A DNA stretch of 64,000 nucleotides from Aliidiomarina sp. B3213 (GCF_003290085.1 NZ_QMKJ01000002.1:186001-250000); one strand, 5' to 3'. Counted from the stretch's first letter, positions 28,771 through 39,085 are shown. Numbers and translations are program-made. The notes: generated from the sequence alone by a model not told the origin.

Positions 28771-29487
28771 ATGAAAAAGCTAATCTTTTTGGTTTTCATT
28801 GTTTCAATACACTACTCGGTTCATGTTCGAGCACAAGATACAACAGTAAACGACGCGCATAACCTGGTGTCTGCGCAAGACATTACTGAGGCGGCAGAAC
28901 AATATATTCGAGGTCAGTTAAACGAGAACAATGGGCGCATTGAAGTTGCAGCACATCGCCTCGACCCTCGCGCTCCAGAGCGCCACTGCGAACAGCCTCT
29001 AACAGTAGAATTGGCGAATAACCAAAATTTAGATCGACAAGCTACAGTTCAAGTCGCTTGTGCCGATAACATAAACAACTGGCGTATGTATGTGCCGGTA
29101 AGAATAGCACGCTTACAGCAAGTCTTAGTTGCCACCCGTACGTTAAGTAATGGTCATGTTATAAGTGCAAACGACTTTGAGATGCGAGAAGTAGACACCC
29201 AGCAATTAAGAGGTTCTACGTACACAGATTTGAGCACCATCATTGGCGCCAGGTTAAAACGCCGTGTACAAGCGTCTGAAGCCTTGCAAGCTCGCGATAT
29301 GTGTTTTGTATGTAGAGGCGAGCAAGTCACCATTATTTCAGCTATCGGTAACTTAAGAATCGAAGCGACAGGTAGAGCACAACAAGACGCGGTATTGGGT
29401 GAAACCATTTCGGTGATTAACACCCGAAGCGAAAGACGTATTCAAGGGCGTGTATCAGGAACAGGACAAGTCACAATAAATCAATAG
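28771..29487 (+). CDS. flgA: Flagellar P-ring assembly chaperone
   Basis: FlgA is the periplasmic chaperone for P-ring formation by FlgI. The 238-residue protein begins with a signal peptide (MKKLIFLVFIVSIHYSVHV then RAQ) and contains the SAF domain with ATRTLSNGHVISANDFEM and the C-terminal GRAQQDAVLGETISVIN typical of FlgA. GAGGATCGAG precedes the ATG. A terminator follows, so it is separate from flgM. Confidence 0.92.
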   Translation: MKKLIFLVFIVSIHYSVHVRAQDTTVNDAHNLVSAQDITEAAEQYIRGQLNENNGRIEVAAHRLDPRAPERHCEQPLTVELANNQNLDRQATVQVACADNINNWRMYVPVRIARLQQVLVATRTLSNGHVISANDFEMREVDTQQLRGSTYTDLSTIIGARLKRRVQASEALQARDMCFVCRGEQVTIISAIGNLRIEATGRAQQDAVLGETISVINTRSERRIQGRVSGTGQVTINQ

Positions 29488-29490
29488 GTT

Positions 29491-29516
29491 ATAAAACTTG
29501 CACAAAAAAGTTTTAT
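29491..29516 (+). terminator. Terminator after flgA
   Basis: ATAAAACTT pairs with AAGTTTTAT across an 8-base loop and is followed by a T-run. It separates flgA from the sigma-28 promoter of flgM. Confidence 0.72.
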
Positions 29517-29523
29517 TTTTTGT

Positions 29524-29550
29524 TAAAGTATTCAGTTCTCGCGCCGATAA
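29524..29550 (+). promoter_or_regulatory. Sigma-28 (FliA) promoter of flgMN
   Basis: TAAAGTAT, an 11-base spacer and GCCGATAA give 7 of 8 and 8 of 8 matches to the FliA consensus. It allows the FliA-dependent feedback on the anti-sigma gene known from other flagellates. Confidence 0.9.
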
Positions 29551-29585
29551 ACTGGCTGTAGAGGATCTATTGTAGGGGCAAAACA

Positions 29586-29924
29586 ATGGCTATAGACAAG
29601 TTAAATTCAAATGTAAATCAAGCGCTGAACAATGCGCGTGCCGAGCAACAGTCTCGCGCAGCACAGCAAACGACACCCAATGCGACTAACGCTCCGCGTC
29701 AAGACGCAGTGTCTCTTACGCAAAACGCACAGCAGTTAACTCAGCTACAGCGTAAAGCGGCGAGCAACTCAGGTGTTGACCAAGAGAAAATTGATCGCAT
29801 CAAGAAAGCAATTACAGACGGTTCTTACTCAATCGACGTGGAACGTTTGGCGACAAAGATTGCCTTCTTTGAAAGTGACATGTTTGGTGAAGAAGTATCT
29901 GAAGGATCTCGCGGTCGTCGTTAA
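29586..29924 (+). CDS. flgM: Anti-sigma-28 factor
   Basis: FlgM holds sigma-28 (FliA) inactive until it is exported through the finished hook. The 112-residue protein has a disordered, Gln/Ala-rich N-terminal half and the conserved FliA-binding end (DAVSLTQNAQQLTQLQ, then RIKKAITDGSYSIDVERLA). The last ~10 residues are basic and serine-rich. It is driven by a very good sigma-28 promoter and is followed three bases later by flgN. Confidence 0.92.
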   Translation: MAIDKLNSNVNQALNNARAEQQSRAAQQTTPNATNAPRQDAVSLTQNAQQLTQLQRKAASNSGVDQEKIDRIKKAITDGSYSIDVERLATKIAFFESDMFGEEVSEGSRGRR

Positions 29925-29927
29925 TAT

Positions 29928-30350
29928 ATGACAGCCCTAATCGACTTACTTCAATCTCAACTGGAACGCCTTCAAGCGATCCACCAGCTGCAAGAATCAG
30001 AAGTGAAAGCGCTCGAACAACGCGATGCCCCCGCGTTAGAGCGTATCACCACTGAAAAAACCGAACTTCTCTCCGCACTAGAAACAACCGATAAAACTCT
30101 AGCGGAGCATCCCGAACGCGCGCACCTGGAAGAAAGCCCAGACCTCATTACATTACGAGAAAAAATCGCTGAATTGCTTACACAAGTGCAAGCTCAGAAC
30201 GAGGCGAACGGTCAGTTAGTTCGGCTTACGCTAGGCCGAATTCAAAACCTAAAACAGCAACTACAAACTGTTCATGGAGACAACGCCACAACCTATGACC
30301 AGAAAGGAAATACCCGAAGTGGGTTAAGTGGAAAAGGCATTAAAGCTTAA
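29928..30350 (+). CDS. flgN: Flagellar export chaperone for FlgK and FlgL
   Basis: FlgN binds the C-terminal helices of the junction proteins FlgK and FlgL and brings them to the export gate. The 140-residue protein is almost entirely helical with heptad-like leucines and a variable tail. It is assigned by these features, its length and its place directly after flgM. The 3' end of the gene forms the left arm of a hairpin. Confidence 0.85.
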   Translation: MTALIDLLQSQLERLQAIHQLQESEVKALEQRDAPALERITTEKTELLSALETTDKTLAEHPERAHLEESPDLITLREKIAELLTQVQAQNEANGQLVRLTLGRIQNLKQQLQTVHGDNATTYDQKGNTRSGLSGKGIKA

Positions 30351-30365
30351 CGCTCAATGCCTTTT
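30332..30365. terminator. Hairpin terminator between convergent flgN and flgP
   Basis: AAAAGGCATT at 30332-30341 pairs perfectly with AATGCCTTTT at 30356-30365 across a 14-base loop that holds the flgN stop codon. The A and T ends suit termination in both directions, though the T-run is short. Confidence 0.6.
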
Positions 30366-30393
30366 GTAGGTTCTTATTCTGGGTGTTCTTACA

Positions 30394-30867
30394 TTAGTAA
30401 TAGATAACGTTTCTAACGCGCTGAGGGCGAGAAGTACTGATATAAAGGTTATGTACACGCTCGAAATCGATTCTTAACTCTGTTGCATAGTACTCACCGA
30501 CAGGGTAACTGCGAACAACTTCTGCACCACGAATTAAGCCGCTTACTTGCGTGCGAAACGAGTCACTTTCGATAAGCATGTCACTTACCTGTGTTTGTCC
30601 GTCTAAATAAACGCCTTGAATTTGCTCTGCTAACTCACGATATGCTTCTAAGCGTGAAGCTCGAATGGCAAGCAAAATGCGTTCTTGTTCATTGTCAGAC
30701 TGTTGATTAGCAACTGGCGCATAACCTGTTGCCGTCACTACAGGAAAGTCATCTGGTGTTTCTGTCGTGTATTCGACATGACGGGTCATGCTTGAACACC
30801 CTACCATTAAAGATAAGGCGACACCGCCTACTAGGGTTTGTAGTGTTTTTTTACGCCCTAATTTCAT
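30394..30867 (-). CDS. flgP: Flagellar outer-membrane lipoprotein FlgP (LPP20 family)
   Basis: FlgP is an outer-membrane lipoprotein needed for stable sheathed or polar flagella in Vibrio. The 157-residue protein has a lipoprotein signal ending in LMVGC and the LPP20 domain with RASRLEAYRELAEQIQGVYL. The ATG at 30867 follows GGGAG by six bases; the longer frame would include the promoter leader. A sigma-28 promoter lies at 30900-30927, and flgT is divergent. Confidence 0.88.
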   Translation of the reverse strand: MKLGRKKTLQTLVGGVALSLMVGCSSMTRHVEYTTETPDDFPVVTATGYAPVANQQSDNEQERILLAIRASRLEAYRELAEQIQGVYLDGQTQVSDMLIESDSFRTQVSGLIRGAEVVRSYPVGEYYATELRIDFERVHNLYISTSRPQRVRNVIYY

Positions 30868-30899
30868 AGCTAACTCCCGTCTGAAATTCATGTGTACTC

Positions 30900-30927
30900 T
30901 TATCGGCACAAAATCTGCATGGCTTTA
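30900..30927 (-). promoter_or_regulatory. Probable sigma-28 promoter of flgP
   Basis: On the minus strand TAAAGCCA and a perfect GCCGATAA are separated by 12 bases, one more than the usual 11. It lies about 33 bases before the flgP ATG. Confidence 0.6.
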
Positions 30928-30952
30928 GCAGAATTTAGATATCGTAGAGCGA

Positions 30953-32152
30953 GTGTCAAAAATGCGGCAAAAATGGCTTTTAATTATTCAGCTGAGTCTT
31001 CTTACAGCATTCATCACATTTACGTCTACACCTAGTTTTTCGGCACAATGGTACGAAACTCAAGGGTGGGCACCAATTATTAATGGTGACTTAGAAGGTG
31101 CTCGTGAAAAAGCTATCGAAAACGCCCTACGCCAAAGCTTAGACCTTGCCGGTGGGCAAATTGAAAGCGTAGAAGAAGTGGTAGACGGTGTTATTACTGG
31201 CCAAAGTATTCAATGGCGAAGTCGCGGCAGTATAGAACACGTTGAACTTGTGCGTGAGCGTACCAACGGAGAACGCCATGAAGTTACACTTCGAACGCTA
31301 GTGCAACCTCAAAACGCGAGTTGCGGCAGTGCTCAATTTCAGCCCACAGCTGTACTCACTCATTTTGAAGTTATGGACGACAGCCAGCTTCGCCACGGTG
31401 CAATTGACGATATCCCATCTGCGAGTGCTTTTCGCTTCAGTCGACTACTGGGTCGCCATAGCCAAAAGCTAAATATTCAGCACTTCCTAAGTACCCCGCA
31501 AGGTTTAGTGCAGCGTATGCGCGCACCCGACAGCACCGAACTTGAAGACTGGGCAAGGCACGTGGGTTATGAACACGACAGCCAATATGTAATTGCCGGT
31601 ATATTTCACGACTTAAGTGCAGAGCCCGTGAGTGGTGCAAACTTAACGTTTTGGCGCCACCCCAACTATGAACGTCACTATGAACTCAGTATTTATCTTA
31701 TTGAAGCAGCAAGCGGTAACTTGATCACGACCGCTAGCGTAAGTGGCACTGCGCCATGGCAATTTGAGTACAACGAACAGGTTAATGTGAATAGCGAGTC
31801 GTTCTGGCAAAGTGCATTTGGCGAACAGCTCGAATCCAAAATGCGTGACGTAGTTTACGGTTTTGACGAAAAGTTACAGTGCGAGCCATTAAGAGGTCGT
31901 GTGGTCAGAACTCAAAGCGATAGTGTATTCATTAACTTAGGTACTCAACACGCTATTTCAGAGGGACTGAGTGCCCGTATATTACATCGCGGTGGATTCT
32001 TCGACGCGCAAGGCCATTACAGAGAGCAATGGGTAGTTAACCCGAACAGCTTCACCGTATCGCAGGTAAATGGTAGCTCAAGTACGTTACAAGCTAGCGA
32101 ATCTAGCCACACCTTGGGTGTACAAGTTAGAGACATGGTTGTTTTTGAATAA
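30953..32152 (+). CDS. flgT: Flagellar H-ring protein FlgT
   Basis: FlgT forms the H-ring around the basal body in Vibrio-type polar flagella. The 399-residue protein has a signal peptide (LLIIQLSLLTAFITF then SFSA) and the conserved ARGWAP-like start of the mature form, here YETQGWAPIINGDLEGARE. It ends with a flagellar-assembly-type C-terminal domain (RILHRGGFFDAQG). A GTG at 30953 or the ATG at 30962 may be the start. It is divergent from flgP, the usual flgOP/flgT arrangement with flgO not seen here. Confidence 0.87.
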   Translation: MSKMRQKWLLIIQLSLLTAFITFTSTPSFSAQWYETQGWAPIINGDLEGAREKAIENALRQSLDLAGGQIESVEEVVDGVITGQSIQWRSRGSIEHVELVRERTNGERHEVTLRTLVQPQNASCGSAQFQPTAVLTHFEVMDDSQLRHGAIDDIPSASAFRFSRLLGRHSQKLNIQHFLSTPQGLVQRMRAPDSTELEDWARHVGYEHDSQYVIAGIFHDLSAEPVSGANLTFWRHPNYERHYELSIYLIEAASGNLITTASVSGTAPWQFEYNEQVNVNSESFWQSAFGEQLESKMRDVVYGFDEKLQCEPLRGRVVRTQSDSVFINLGTQHAISEGLSARILHRGGFFDAQGHYREQWVVNPNSFTVSQVNGSSSTLQASESSHTLGVQVRDMVVFE

Positions 32153-32155
32153 GCC

Positions 32156-32773
32156 TTACTGACCGCGAGCGAGTACCTGGTTTAACGCCAGCTCTGAACT
32201 ACCTGACTGCTTATACTGCTGCGCCAGAAACAATTCCGCGCAAGCAATAGCGTCGGCTAAAGCATGATGTTGGTGATAATTAGGTAAGCCGTAACGCTGG
32301 CAACACGTATCGAGCTGCAGAGACTTTCCCGACAATACTGCATTTTGGCGGTTTAGAATTTTTCTTTCTGCGCGCAAAGTGTCATACCACCCCGCAGGTT
32401 GCCAAACCATACCCTGCGCCCGCATAGCGTTCATTAATAAGGTTTTGTCGAAAGCAGCGTGATGTGCAACTAAATAGGCCCCTTGTGTTGCTTCTCTTAA
32501 CTGTGAGAGTACATCTTGAAGCGGTTCACCATCTTGAATATCGGCGTGAGTAAGCTGATGAACCACAGCACTTTGGTTCAAGTTCAGTTGCTGCTGAATA
32601 ACCTGATATTGCCCTTTTCCCAAAGCTACAAACGGCGGTTGAATAGGCACCCAACCTACGCTCAATATTTCGGCTTTTTTGAGATCAGTGCCATTGCTTT
32701 CACAATCAACCGCAAACCAGGGCTTACTGCGCCAGTCGCCACCTGATGCGAACCATTGCTTCCATGCCGCCAT
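32156..32773 (-). CDS. DEDDh 3'-5' exonuclease, DnaQ/PolC-like
   Basis: The 205-residue protein is a stand-alone DEDDh exonuclease. The metal-binding motifs are visible: DCESNG (first Asp-x-Glu), HHAAFDKTLL (middle Asp) and HHALADAIACAELF (His and last Asp). Its start codon overlaps the stop of the DUF294 gene (TAATG), so the two are coupled. In Pseudomonas and Shewanella this exonuclease/DUF294 pair often sits beside an acetate-type symporter and CrbS kinase. Its substrate is unknown. Confidence 0.87.
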   Translation of the reverse strand: MAAWKQWFASGGDWRSKPWFAVDCESNGTDLKKAEILSVGWVPIQPPFVALGKGQYQVIQQQLNLNQSAVVHQLTHADIQDGEPLQDVLSQLREATQGAYLVAHHAAFDKTLLMNAMRAQGMVWQPAGWYDTLRAERKILNRQNAVLSGKSLQLDTCCQRYGLPNYHQHHALADAIACAELFLAQQYKQSGSSELALNQVLARGQ

Positions 32774-34599
32774 TACAATTGACGACCAAACTTGAAGCCC
32801 ATAGCTTGCTGAGCGTCTTTAACCACACGAAATGCTGCTTTTAGCTGACGTCTTTGCAAGGTACTTAACTTTTCGGGCGCTATAGAATTGCTCGGCTGAC
32901 TCGCATTCGACTTATAAAGCTGAGAATGAATACGTAAGTGCACCAAAAACTGCCACGCTTCGAGTAAGTTCTGATTATCTCTGTCCGTAAGCCACTTACT
33001 TCCTTTCAATTGCTCAAAGCGGTCCGGAATAGCGGCGTCTGTAATCTCTTCGGCAATGCTATACAGACGAACAATATCGTTCACTATAGCTATACCGTGA
33101 GTTTTAACATTAAGGTATTCCCCCGTTTCGTCATGCTTCGTTCGAAAACGGTTGAACAACCCAAGCGGCACTGGGAGTGTAGCGATATGTCTAGCTATAT
33201 TTGCCAAGAACACGTCACTTTTGCCAATTTTAGCCACTTCCTTTCTGTGCTTTTTATAAAGCCTTTCACTTCCAGCAATGGCTCGGCTATCAAAGAAAAT
33301 CATAGAGTTCAAAATAGCGTCGGGAGTTGGCGAGCGCACCCATTGCTTAAACGTGTCTTGCCACTCGAGAGTCGTCATGCGCCATTTGGGGTTCATGGCC
33401 ATCACATTGCCTGGGCACAAGGGAATACCCGCTGCGGCTAGTCCTTGGCAAACGTCTTCTGCTAACTTGGCAAACCAATTACGCTGCTCTTCGGTAACTT
33501 CATCGGCTAACAGAAGACCATTGTCTTGGTCTGAGCCAAAGGTTTGATCAAAACGAGCCTGCGAGCCGAACGCTAACCAAGTGTAAGCGCATGGAGCACT
33601 ACCATGTTGTTGCTCAAATAACTGAATAAAGCGACGGGTGAGCGCATCGGTTAACGACGCCAACAACTTACCCAATGAAGCGTTGTCTTTAATTCGACTC
33701 CCAAAACTATGCAAGTACTCGGGTATCTTCAGCGCCTCGGAAATTAGCGCTTCTCGAGTAGTTGCCTTGGATAAAGCATTGAGCAGCAGCACTGGTTCAC
33801 TGCGCTGCTGTTGCATGAGGTCGGTGACTGTTACCACACCTAGTACTTCGTCTTTTTTACTCAGTACCGGTAAGTGGTGAACATTGTGTTCTCCCATTAC
33901 CGTTAAAGCATCGAATAAGCTTTGGTGCTCATACACGGTGGCTGGCGACTGAGTCATCACCGCACGTGTGCTCACCGCTAACTTAATGCCTTTCGCGACA
34001 ACACGCGTTCGAATGTCACGATCGGTAAGAATTCCTCTTAACTGACCATCTTCAACCAACAACAAGCTAGAAACGCCCTCTTCAGCCATAATTTGAGCCG
34101 ACTCTTGAATAGAGGTTGTTGGTGAAGTTTGTACGGCCGAGCGACGCAAAACCTCTGAAATAGGTTTTATGGTCCAATCGACAGTTTCTTTCGCGTGAGC
34201 TTCACTAAGTAAACGCTTGCCGTGAGCATCCACAAAATACTGCTCAAAAGCAGTGCTACGTTTGCGCAGTTCATGAAAAACGTCTGCTTCCCATGTCCAC
34301 ACAATTCCGTCTTGAATCACCTCAATGCGATTGGCAGCCTTACGGCCAGTAAGTAAAGATGGGAAGCCAAACAGATCGTCAACTTCTAATCTAGCTAACG
34401 CTTGGCCTTGCGGTGTTACGAGGTCGTATGTTCCGCTTCGCACTAAATAAAGTAACGACTTACCGGAACGTACAATGTCTTCTCGGCTTTCGCGACTGAG
34501 ATACATCGCCTGCATATGGTTAAATGCATAGTCGAAATCCGCCTCAGACAAATTATCGAAAGGCGGAGTTTGAGCGAGTGTATCTCGGTCGCTAGCCAT
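32773..34599 (-). CDS. cNMP-binding/CBS/DUF294 nucleotidyltransferase-like regulator
   Basis: The 608-residue protein joins four parts: a cyclic-nucleotide-binding-like domain (about residues 15-120), a tandem CBS pair (about 155-270, with GILTDRDIRTRV and GVVTVTDLMQQQ), a DUF294 nucleotidyltransferase-like domain with GSQARFDQTFGSDQDNGL near 345, and a C-terminal substrate-binding-like domain. The GS-x-D-x-D pattern of GlnD-like enzymes is intact. It is coupled to the exonuclease and transcribed from the same direction as the acetate symporter further upstream. Its substrate and target are not known. Confidence 0.87.
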   Translation of the reverse strand: MASDRDTLAQTPPFDNLSEADFDYAFNHMQAMYLSRESREDIVRSGKSLLYLVRSGTYDLVTPQGQALARLEVDDLFGFPSLLTGRKAANRIEVIQDGIVWTWEADVFHELRKRSTAFEQYFVDAHGKRLLSEAHAKETVDWTIKPISEVLRRSAVQTSPTTSIQESAQIMAEEGVSSLLLVEDGQLRGILTDRDIRTRVVAKGIKLAVSTRAVMTQSPATVYEHQSLFDALTVMGEHNVHHLPVLSKKDEVLGVVTVTDLMQQQRSEPVLLLNALSKATTREALISEALKIPEYLHSFGSRIKDNASLGKLLASLTDALTRRFIQLFEQQHGSAPCAYTWLAFGSQARFDQTFGSDQDNGLLLADEVTEEQRNWFAKLAEDVCQGLAAAGIPLCPGNVMAMNPKWRMTTLEWQDTFKQWVRSPTPDAILNSMIFFDSRAIAGSERLYKKHRKEVAKIGKSDVFLANIARHIATLPVPLGLFNRFRTKHDETGEYLNVKTHGIAIVNDIVRLYSIAEEITDAAIPDRFEQLKGSKWLTDRDNQNLLEAWQFLVHLRIHSQLYKSNASQPSNSIAPEKLSTLQRRQLKAAFRVVKDAQQAMGFKFGRQL

Positions 34600-34604
34600 A
34601 TGGT

Positions 34605-36770
34605 TTAATGCAACTCTTCTAAGCTTCCTACACCCATATGGAACAGCGTGAAGCTATAGATATCTGCATATTGTTCGATAGTTTTAGACACCGGCGTACC
34701 CGCACCATGTCCAGCATTCGTTTCAATACGAATTAACTGAGGCGTGTCGTCGCTTGCCTTTGCTTGAAGTTCCGCTGCAAACTTAAATGAGTGCGCCGGA
34801 ACTACGCGGTCGTCGTGGTCGCCTGTAGTGATTAAAGTTGCAGGATAACTCACATTTTCCTCAACATTATGCACTGGCGAATAACCTAGCAAGTAATCAA
34901 ACATTTCTTCACTATCTTCCGACGTGCCATAGTCATAAGCCCAGCCAGCACCCGCTGTAAAGGTATGATAGCGAAGCATATCAAGTACACCCACCGCAGG
35001 AAGAGCTACCGCAAACAACTCGGGGCGCTGCGTCATTACCGCACCTACTAGCAAGCCGCCATTCGAACCACCGCGAACGGCTAAACGATCAGAAGACGTA
35101 TAATCTTCCGCGATCAAGTACTCTGCTGCCGCGATAAAGTCATCAAATACATTCTGCTTTTGCATTTGCGTGCCTGCATCATGCCAAGCTTTGCCGTATT
35201 CACCGCCGCCACGCAGATTGGCAACCGCATAAACACCGCCCATTTCTAACCAAGCCGCATTTGCCACGCTAAAAGACGGAGTTAAGCTAATATTGAAGCC
35301 ACCATAGCCGTACAAAATAGTTGGGTTAGTACCGTCGAGCTCTAAACCTTTCTTATACGTAATAATCATCGGAACCTGAGTACCGTCTTTCGAGGTATAG
35401 AACACTTGCTTCGACTCGAATTGGCTTGAATCGAAGTCTATTGCTGGCTCGCGATACACTTCAGACTCACCCGAGTCTGGCTGATACGCATAAATGCTAG
35501 ATGGCGTGCTGTAATTAGTGAAGGTGAAATACAATGTTTCATCTTCACGCTTGCCACTAAAGCCACCTACACTGCCCACGCCCGGCAACTCAACGGTACG
35601 AATATGCTCACCCTCGTAGTTGTATTGCTCGATTTGAGAAATGGCGTCAACCATGTACTCCGCAAAGATATAACCGCTACCGGTGCTCGGGCTCAACACA
35701 TTCTCCGTTTCCGGAATAAAGTCTTGCCAATGCTCTGGAGTTGGATTGCTTGCATCAACAGTAACTACACGCTGATTTGGCGCGTCTAGGTTAGTTAATA
35801 AGTACAAAGTAGAGCCACGAGTGTCTAGCACGTACGTGTCTGACTGATCGTGATCAAGCACTGTTGTTAATCCCGCTTCTGGGTTCTCTAAGTCACGAAT
35901 GAACATCTTGTTCCCAGACGTTGAGTTCGCACCATAGATAAACAAAAAGCGATTGTCTTCACTTACAGAAGCTTGCACGTAGCGGTGTTTGTCGGCTTCT
36001 GTACCACCAAACACCAACGCATCCTCAGATTGTGCAGTGCCTAACTCATGGTAATAAAGTTTATGTTGATCTGTTTTCGCAGAAAGCTCACTACCTTCTG
36101 GCTTGTCGTAACTTGAGTAGTAAAACCCTTCGTTCCCAACCCATGAGATACCGCTAAACTTAACATCAACAATAGCGGGCTCTAATTGCTCACCCGTTTC
36201 AGCGTCAATCACAATAATCTTACGCCAGTCACTACCACCTTCTGAAATTGAGTACGCGGCAATAGAGCCGTCTTCAGAAAATGTTAGCTGTGCTAAAGAC
36301 GTTGTCCCATCTTCACTAAAGGTATTCGGGTCTAGAAAGACCTCAGGCTCTTCACCGTCTTTTTGACGATACACAACATATTGGTTTTGCAGACCGTCGT
36401 TACGATAAAAGTAGGTGTAATCTCCCTCTTTAAAAGGTGCACTCACTTTTTCGTAGTTCCACATTTGCGTTAAACGTGACTCAATATCTTCACGATAAGG
36501 AATCGCTTCTAAATGCGCGAAAGTCACGTCGTTTTGCGCAACAACCCAAGCTTCAGTTTCAGCGCTTCGGTCGTCCTCCAACCAACGATATGGGTCTGCA
36601 ACATCACGGCCAAAATAGGTGTCTATAGTGTCACCTTGGCGCGTTTCAGGATAAGTGATTGGCGCATATTCATTCATAGTTACTTCTGAATTTCCTTGTT
36701 GCTCGTCGGAAGCAGGTGAGCAAGCACTCACCAACCCAACAGCTACTGCACTTAATAATAAATGTTTCAT
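34605..36770 (-). CDS. Prolyl oligopeptidase family serine peptidase (S9A), lipoprotein
   Basis: This 721-residue serine peptidase cuts short peptides, classically after proline. It starts with a lipoprotein-type signal ([14 protein letters not shown]). A beta-propeller domain fills about residues 80-450. The alpha/beta hydrolase domain has the nucleophile in GGSNGG (Ser near 569), the DHDDRV Asp near 652 and the AGHGAG His near 688. It lies 5 bases ahead of the DUF294 gene and 28 bases after the next S9A gene, so these are cotranscribed. Peptide use is typical of the proteolytic life of Idiomarina relatives. Confidence 0.92.
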   Translation of the reverse strand: MKHLLLSAVAVGLVSACSPASDEQQGNSEVTMNEYAPITYPETRQGDTIDTYFGRDVADPYRWLEDDRSAETEAWVVAQNDVTFAHLEAIPYREDIESRLTQMWNYEKVSAPFKEGDYTYFYRNDGLQNQYVVYRQKDGEEPEVFLDPNTFSEDGTTSLAQLTFSEDGSIAAYSISEGGSDWRKIIVIDAETGEQLEPAIVDVKFSGISWVGNEGFYYSSYDKPEGSELSAKTDQHKLYYHELGTAQSEDALVFGGTEADKHRYVQASVSEDNRFLFIYGANSTSGNKMFIRDLENPEAGLTTVLDHDQSDTYVLDTRGSTLYLLTNLDAPNQRVVTVDASNPTPEHWQDFIPETENVLSPSTGSGYIFAEYMVDAISQIEQYNYEGEHIRTVELPGVGSVGGFSGKREDETLYFTFTNYSTPSSIYAYQPDSGESEVYREPAIDFDSSQFESKQVFYTSKDGTQVPMIITYKKGLELDGTNPTILYGYGGFNISLTPSFSVANAAWLEMGGVYAVANLRGGGEYGKAWHDAGTQMQKQNVFDDFIAAAEYLIAEDYTSSDRLAVRGGSNGGLLVGAVMTQRPELFAVALPAVGVLDMLRYHTFTAGAGWAYDYGTSEDSEEMFDYLLGYSPVHNVEENVSYPATLITTGDHDDRVVPAHSFKFAAELQAKASDDTPQLIRIETNAGHGAGTPVSKTIEQYADIYSFTLFHMGVGSLEELH

Positions 36771-36797
36771 TGTGCCCTCTGGCTTTGTCTACTGTTG

Positions 36798-38975
36798 TTA
36801 TTCGAAAATTGGCGTTTGCGAAGCACCCACAAGGTCAATCACAAACGCATATTCTTGCGCAACTTCCTCTAAACGAGAGAAGCGACCAGACGAACCACCA
36901 TGTCCCGCATCCATATTGATACTAAACACTAATGGATTATCGTCTGTTTTCAGATCACGCAACCTTGCTACCCATTTGGCAGGCTCGAAGTATTGAACTT
37001 GAGAGTCATGCAACCCTGTAGTCACCAAAAACGCAGGGTAATCTTGCGCGCTCACCTGATCATATGGTGAATACGATAGCATATAGTCGTAGTAAGGCTG
37101 ATGTTTCGGGTTCCCCCACTCATCAAACTCATTTGTAGTTAACGGAATACTCTCATCGAGCATCGTGGTTACTACATCTACGAACGGTACATGCGCAACA
37201 ATTCCGGTATAAAGTTCAGGTGCCATGTTTGCAACGGCACCCATTAATAAACCACCAGCACTTCCTCCCATAGCAACCACTTTTTGCGGATCAGCGTATC
37301 TTTCTGCAACCAAAAACTCAGTCACATCAATGAAGTCGGTGAATGTGTTTATTTTATTGAGCATCTTGCCGTCTTCATACCATTGACGTCCCATCTCTTG
37401 ACCGCCACGAATATGGGCTATGGCGTATACGAACCCGCGGTCAACCAAACTCAACACACTTGAGCGAAAGTATGGGTCAGAAGAAGAACCGTAAGAGCCA
37501 TAGGCATATTGATAAAGAGGCGCGGTTCCGTCTTGCTCAAAGTTCTTATGGTGCAATAACGTTACAGGAATTTGAGTTCCGTCATCGGCTGTCGCCCATA
37601 CTCGCTCGGTAACGTAGTTGTCTGAGTCAAAGTCACCTACAACTTCTGTTTGCTTCAACTCAACTTGCTCACCTGTTTCCATATCAAGCGCATAGGTAAT
37701 AGTTGGCGTAGTTAACGACGAATAATTGAAGCGAAGTTCTTTCGTGTTCTGTTGGTAGTTCGTAGAAAACGACATGACATAAGCTTCTTCGTCGGTTTCA
37801 ATAAACACGCTTTGTTCCAAGTCTTCCCATGGCGCCACACGAATACGACGCAAACCTTCACTGCGTTCATTAATCGCTAAATAATCAGAGAACACTTCAA
37901 TACTTTGAATCATCACATCTTCGCGATGAGGAACAACAATTTCCCAATTGTCACGGCTACCTATCTCGTCGGCGTCAACTTTCATAATTCTGAAATTCGG
38001 CGCGTCCCAGTCGGTGGTGATAATAAAGTCACCTTCAAGGTGGTCTACGGTATAAAGCACATCGCGCTCACGCGGAGCAATAACCTGTAATTCACCGTCC
38101 GGCGTGTCTGCGTCGAGTACATGCACTTCGCTAGACACCGTGCTCTCTAGATCGATAACGACATAGTCATGATCAGTGGTGTTATATACCCACATATAAA
38201 AGGTGTTGTCAGTTTCTTCATACAGCAACTCTGCCGAGTCAGCAGGTGTGCCCACTTCATGTTTTAATACACGGGTACTCAGTAAGGTTTGCGGGTCGTT
38301 TTCAATCACGAACAATGTTTTATTGTCTTTTGCCCAAGCAATAGCTGCCGACAAGCCAGTTAGACCGTCATTGTGCTCTTCACCCGAAGCAATATGACGC
38401 ACGCGCAATTCATATTGGCGTCTACCACTGGTGTCGACCATGTAGGCAAGCCATTGTTGGTCAGGGCTCACTTCCCAGTTACTCACAGAGAAGTATTCAA
38501 ATCCTTGCGCCAACTCGTTCACATTCAGTAGGGTTTGCTCTTGCCCAGTTTCCAAATGTTTACGCATATAAATAGGGTATTCCTGCCCTTCTTCATAACG
38601 TGTTGAATAACTGTAGTCGCCCAACGGATAAGGAACAGACTCATCGTCTTGCTTAATTCTTCCGATAACTTCTTCAGTAACACGCTCTGTTAGCTCAGAG
38701 TAATGAGCACGATAGCTGTCGTAATACTCATTTTCCGCCTCTAAGTAAGCAATAATCTCAGGGTCTTCACGGCTGTCGTCACGTAACCAATAATATGGGT
38801 CAACGCGATTACCTTGCGGCGACTCTACTGTATAAGGCCTTTGTTCAACATCAGGCGGTGTAACTTCAGTTTGCATAGACTCCGAGCTCTTTTGTGAGCA
38901 ACCAGAAAGCGCAACGACAAATGTCATTGCACCCAGCCAAGTTGCGCGCGATACGAATCCGTTTATTGTATTCAT
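36798..38975 (-). CDS. Oligopeptidase B-like serine peptidase (S9A), lipoprotein
   Basis: The 725-residue protein resembles oligopeptidase B, which cuts after basic residues. It has a lipoprotein signal ending in VVALSGC, the YYWLRDDSREDPEI segment typical of the family, a propeller, and the catalytic GGSAGG and DAGHGGSSGR motifs. The ATG at 38975 is chosen as it places the signal directly at the N-terminus; an ATG four codons earlier would have its AGGAG touching the start codon. It is one of two adjacent S9A lipoproteins, so duplication followed by divergence is possible, but the pair differ strongly. Confidence 0.9.
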   Translation of the reverse strand: MNTINGFVSRATWLGAMTFVVALSGCSQKSSESMQTEVTPPDVEQRPYTVESPQGNRVDPYYWLRDDSREDPEIIAYLEAENEYYDSYRAHYSELTERVTEEVIGRIKQDDESVPYPLGDYSYSTRYEEGQEYPIYMRKHLETGQEQTLLNVNELAQGFEYFSVSNWEVSPDQQWLAYMVDTSGRRQYELRVRHIASGEEHNDGLTGLSAAIAWAKDNKTLFVIENDPQTLLSTRVLKHEVGTPADSAELLYEETDNTFYMWVYNTTDHDYVVIDLESTVSSEVHVLDADTPDGELQVIAPRERDVLYTVDHLEGDFIITTDWDAPNFRIMKVDADEIGSRDNWEIVVPHREDVMIQSIEVFSDYLAINERSEGLRRIRVAPWEDLEQSVFIETDEEAYVMSFSTNYQQNTKELRFNYSSLTTPTITYALDMETGEQVELKQTEVVGDFDSDNYVTERVWATADDGTQIPVTLLHHKNFEQDGTAPLYQYAYGSYGSSSDPYFRSSVLSLVDRGFVYAIAHIRGGQEMGRQWYEDGKMLNKINTFTDFIDVTEFLVAERYADPQKVVAMGGSAGGLLMGAVANMAPELYTGIVAHVPFVDVVTTMLDESIPLTTNEFDEWGNPKHQPYYDYMLSYSPYDQVSAQDYPAFLVTTGLHDSQVQYFEPAKWVARLRDLKTDDNPLVFSINMDAGHGGSSGRFSRLEEVAQEYAFVIDLVGASQTPIFE

Positions 38976-39059
38976 TTTATGGTCCATCTCCTAGTTAGTT
39001 CACCTAGACTATAACAACTAGGATTCAAGGCAAGCGCCAGCAACGAAAGGTTACAAAAA

Positions 39060-39085
39060 AGCCGCTGTTCGAGCGAACAACGGCT
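39060..39085 (-). terminator. Terminator after the sodium:solute symporter
   Basis: AGCCGCTGTTCG and CGAACAACGGCT pair over 12 bases with one G-T pair, and on the minus strand TTTTTTG follows. It separates the symporter from the peptidase genes downstream. Confidence 0.85.
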